A stretch of DNA of 6,867 nt from Clostridiaceae bacterium (GTDB lineage Bacteria; Bacillota; Clostridia; Monoglobales; Firm-18): NCBI GenBank assembly GCA_012511915.1, contig JAAZFB010000092.1, forward strand, positions 1-6,867, in the 5' to 3' direction. Positions 4,928-6,867 of the stretch are shown piece after piece. Below the pieces are notes generated by a model. That model ran no database searches and had not been told where the DNA came from. It was given only the letters and a program-made list of their open reading frames with translations. Made by a program: the position numbers and the translations under genes. Numbering within the stretch: position 1 is the first letter of the stretch; the number at the start of each line of letters is the position of its first letter.

Positions 4928-6628
4928 TCCCCAATCACCCATTTGCGTTTGATATATGTTGTGATATTGTGTATTTTCCGAAAGAAGCTGCTCATGAGTG
5001 CCTGCACCGACGATTTTGCCGTTGTCGAGTAAAATAATTTTTTCTGCATTTATTACAGAGCTTACCCTTTGTGCCACTATAATTTTGGTAGTGTCCCCAA
5101 AATCACGGTTTAGCGCATTTCGCAAAGCAGAATCTGTTAAATAATCAAGTGCGCTTGAGCTATCATCCAATATCAAAATTTCAGGTTTTGCTGCTAATGC
5201 ACGTGCTATAAGCAAGCGTTGTTTTTGACCGCCACTTAAATTTTCGCCACGTGGAACAAGCCTTTTAGTGAAATCTTTATCACTTTTAATAAAATCCACC
5301 TGTGCTATTTTTGCCGCATGTTCAATTGCGTTACTGTCGAGGGAACGACCAAAATCTATATTTTCAAATATTGTATCCGCCATTAAAAAATCATTTTGGA
5401 ACGCAACACCGAATTTATTATATAACTGTTCAAACGGAATACTCTTAACATCTTTGCCGGATATTAATATTTGCCCGGAATTGACATCATAAAAACGTAA
5501 CAATAAATTAATTATCGTTGATTTGCCGCTACCGGTTGGCCCGATAATTCCCAATGTTTCGCCGTGTTTTAAAGAAAAACTGATGTCCGTTAAATTGTTT
5601 TTTACATTATTGTATGAATAATCTACATTTCTAAATTCAATATGGGTATCGGTGCGTTTAGGTTCTACGTGTTCAACTCTCATCTGTTTGGGTGCATTGA
5701 GAACTTTCATAACCCTTTTGGAACTTGCCGCGCCCTTTGAATACATAACAAAGAGGCGTGTAACCATTAAGAGTGCGTTTAGTATAATGGTGAAATAACT
5801 CAAAAATGCAATAATCTTACCCGGTTGAGTTACACCTGAGTTTACCCTATAAGCTCCTATTATTACAACCAAAACCAAACCGGTGTTTAACAATAAATTC
5901 ATAACGGGATTTGTTGTTGCCATTATTACACCTGCATATTGTTCATTCTTTGCAAGTTCACTGTTTATTTGTTCAAATCTTTCTTTTTCATATTCGGTTT
6001 TAGACAAAGCTTTTATTACCCGTACACCTGTGAAATTTTCTTGAATTTTACGCACAAGAAGGTCTACAGACTGTTGTGTTTTGGTGTAAAGCAGTGTGCC
6101 TTTGCGGGAAATAAATACAACAATAATAGTAAGCAGTGGCATAGCGCCGAGCAACACCAATGTAAGCACAGGCTCTAATGTAAGGGTAACTGCTATGCCA
6201 CCAAGTAATAAGATTGGTGCCCTAACTCCTATCCTCTGTATTCTGTCTAGCATTCGATGCATATTATATGTATCGGAGGTAAGCCGCGAAACTAACGACG
6301 GAGTTGTTATGTCATCTGTTTGACTGTTTGACAAATAGCATACCTTTTCAAATAATTCGTGGCGAATCTTTTCAATTATTGTACAAGAGATTGACACTGC
6401 CATTCGGTTTGCGGTTACATTGCAAATCAACGCAACAGCGGCGCAAGCAATCATAATGCCGCCGAAAAAATATACATTATTTATATTGTTTGTAGGAGCT
6501 ATGTCATCAATTATATAAGAAAGCAACCATGGTAACAGTAAATCTGTAATGGTTCCGAAAAATTTAATTGAAAACTGTATACTAATTTTCATAAAATGTG
6601 GTTTTAAGTAGTATCTCATGGATTTCAT
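4925..6628 (-). CDS. ABC exporter half-transporter with degenerate ATPase residues
   Basis: This is a 567-residue exporter subunit. Its six-helix membrane domain covers about residues 15-300, beginning with the family-typical ITDLLLPWLLSYIIDDIAP, and its nucleotide-binding domain about 328-565. Walker A is GPTGSGKS (363-370), the Q-loop is Gln411, and the signature is a canonical LSGGQ (464-468). However, Walker B reads LILDD, with Asp489 replacing the catalytic Glu, and the switch His is Gln520 (AQRVSS). The same two substitutions occur in TM287-type subunits of heterodimeric exporters, which bind ATP at the degenerate site but hydrolyse it poorly. The length and order match YfiB/YfiC-like pairs, with the partner following at 4871. 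The start is ATG 6628 with AAGGAG (6645-6640) 11 nt upstream. It is the first gene of the exporter operon, with a good promoter at 6661-6689. Substrate unknown. Confidence 0.93.
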   Translation of the reverse strand: MKSMRYYLKPHFMKISIQFSIKFFGTITDLLLPWLLSYIIDDIAPTNNINNVYFFGGIMIACAAVALICNVTANRMAVSISCTIIEKIRHELFEKVCYLSNSQTDDITTPSLVSRLTSDTYNMHRMLDRIQRIGVRAPILLLGGIAVTLTLEPVLTLVLLGAMPLLTIIVVFISRKGTLLYTKTQQSVDLLVRKIQENFTGVRVIKALSKTEYEKERFEQINSELAKNEQYAGVIMATTNPVMNLLLNTGLVLVVIIGAYRVNSGVTQPGKIIAFLSYFTIILNALLMVTRLFVMYSKGAASSKRVMKVLNAPKQMRVEHVEPKRTDTHIEFRNVDYSYNNVKNNLTDISFSLKHGETLGIIGPTGSGKSTIINLLLRFYDVNSGQILISGKDVKSIPFEQLYNKFGVAFQNDFLMADTIFENIDFGRSLDSNAIEHAAKIAQVDFIKSDKDFTKRLVPRGENLSGGQKQRLLIARALAAKPEILILDDSSSALDYLTDSALRNALNRDFGDTTKIIVAQRVSSVINAEKIILLDNGKIVGAGTHEQLLSENTQYHNIYQTQMGDWG

Positions 6629-6660
6629 GTCACAATAGTCTCCTTACCCTTTTGATATAC

Positions 6661-6689
6661 ACTATAACATTTTTTATTCAATGTTTCAA
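6661..6689 (-). promoter_or_regulatory. sigma-A type promoter of the ABC exporter operon
   Basis: On the minus strand TTGAAA (6689-6684), a 17-nt spacer and TATAGT (6666-6661) match the consensus at 5 of 6 bases in each box. Initiation would fall near 6654, leaving a leader of about 26 nt that contains the AAGGAG ribosome binding site. A short dyad, AACAAC (6688-6693) with GTTGTT (6703-6708), overlaps the upstream edge of the -35 box and could be an operator, though it is only 6 bp per arm. Confidence 0.6.
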
Positions 6690-6734
6690 CAACTAACCTA
6701 ACGTTGTTTAGAATAATTAATTAGAAAAAAGTAT

Positions 6735-6762
6735 TTGATTTTTTTAAATTATAGTATATAAT
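6735..6762 (+). promoter_or_regulatory. possible divergent promoter near the right edge
   Basis: TTGATT (6735-6740), a 16-nt spacer and a perfect TATAAT (6757-6762) point rightwards, with initiation near 6769. No start codon with a convincing ribosome binding site follows before the window ends, so any gene it drives lies outside. The surrounding DNA is extremely AT-rich, and chance -10 boxes are common in such sequence. Confidence 0.3.
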
Positions 6763-6772
6763 TGTATAAGTA

Positions 6773-6809
6773 ATTTAGTTACAGTGGCTTAGCATAATAC
6801 TGGCTAAAT
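6773..6809. repeat. imperfect dyad downstream of the divergent promoter
   Basis: ATTTAG (6773-6778) pairs with CTAAAT (6804-6809). Inside it CAGT (6782-6785) pairs with ACTG (6799-6802), leaving a small internal loop and a 13-nt terminal loop. It begins a few bases after the start predicted for the rightward promoter, recalling the dyad at the AraC start. It could be an operator or a leader hairpin. The pairing is short enough to be chance. The rest of 6629-6867 shows no defensible gene. Confidence 0.3.
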
Positions 6810-6867
6810 CTTTGGTATTGTTTTCCTTTTGATTTTAGGTTAGTAGTATTAATACGCCGTTTTATAC

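Noticed and set aside
4846..5049. Minus-strand open frame of 67 codons across the junction of the two ABC genes
   Set aside because: It overlaps the conserved C-terminus of one ABC protein and the N-terminus of the other in a different frame, and shows no domain or ribosome binding site.
6779..6865. Open minus-strand frame of 28 codons entering from the right edge and ending in TAA, possibly the 3' end of an upstream gene
   Set aside because: The peptide (ending in QRFSQYYAKPL) matches no family I recognise. An open stretch of this length is not rare by chance across three frames, and no terminator follows. It cannot be excluded without more sequence.

Overview
The window is AT-rich DNA (roughly 35-40% GC by eye) with compact, mostly one-sided gene packing and purine-rich Shine-Dalgarno sites. 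It has the protein families of a low-GC Gram-positive: a Cof-type HAD phosphatase, an AraC/cupin regulator, an ECF S-component without its own energising module, and a paired heterodimeric ABC exporter. A Bacillota host of the class Clostridia fits best. This is inferred from composition and family content, not from a marker gene.

Layout, left to right. At 4-813 (minus) is a Cof-type HAD phosphatase, best started at a TTG codon. Its stop codon abuts a possible ATG of a further gene at the left edge. Divergent from it at 1009-1845 (plus) is an AraC-family regulator. Its promoter is followed by a perfect 18-bp inverted repeat lying at the predicted transcription start. Four minus-strand genes then follow, read right to left. 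At 6628-4925 and 4871-3066 are the two halves of an ABC exporter. At 3012-2467 is a very compact kinase of the aminoglycoside-phosphotransferase/Bud32-like fold. At 2470-1895 is an ECF-type S-component that overlaps the kinase by GTGA.

The two ABC halves fit together as a heterodimer with one dead and one live ATPase site. The 567-residue half has Asp in place of the catalytic Glu and Gln in place of the switch His, while the 601-residue half has the non-canonical signature ISKGQ. These are exactly the positions that share the same composite site.

The kinase and S-component look like a separate two-gene unit. A near-perfect promoter (TTGACA, 16-nt spacer, extended -10 TGATATAAT) sits directly in front of the kinase, so the transcript should begin at or within a base of its ATG (leaderless). 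The S-component is then translationally coupled. The natural reading is an uptake-and-trap or salvage module: the S-component borrows a shared ECF module encoded elsewhere to import a small molecule, which the kinase phosphorylates. The substrate is not readable from the sequence. This pair is the most interesting part of the window.

The last 239 bases at the right hold the ABC operon promoter, a weaker divergent promoter and an imperfect dyad, but no gene I can defend. No RNA genes, CRISPR arrays, insertion sequences or integration sites were seen.
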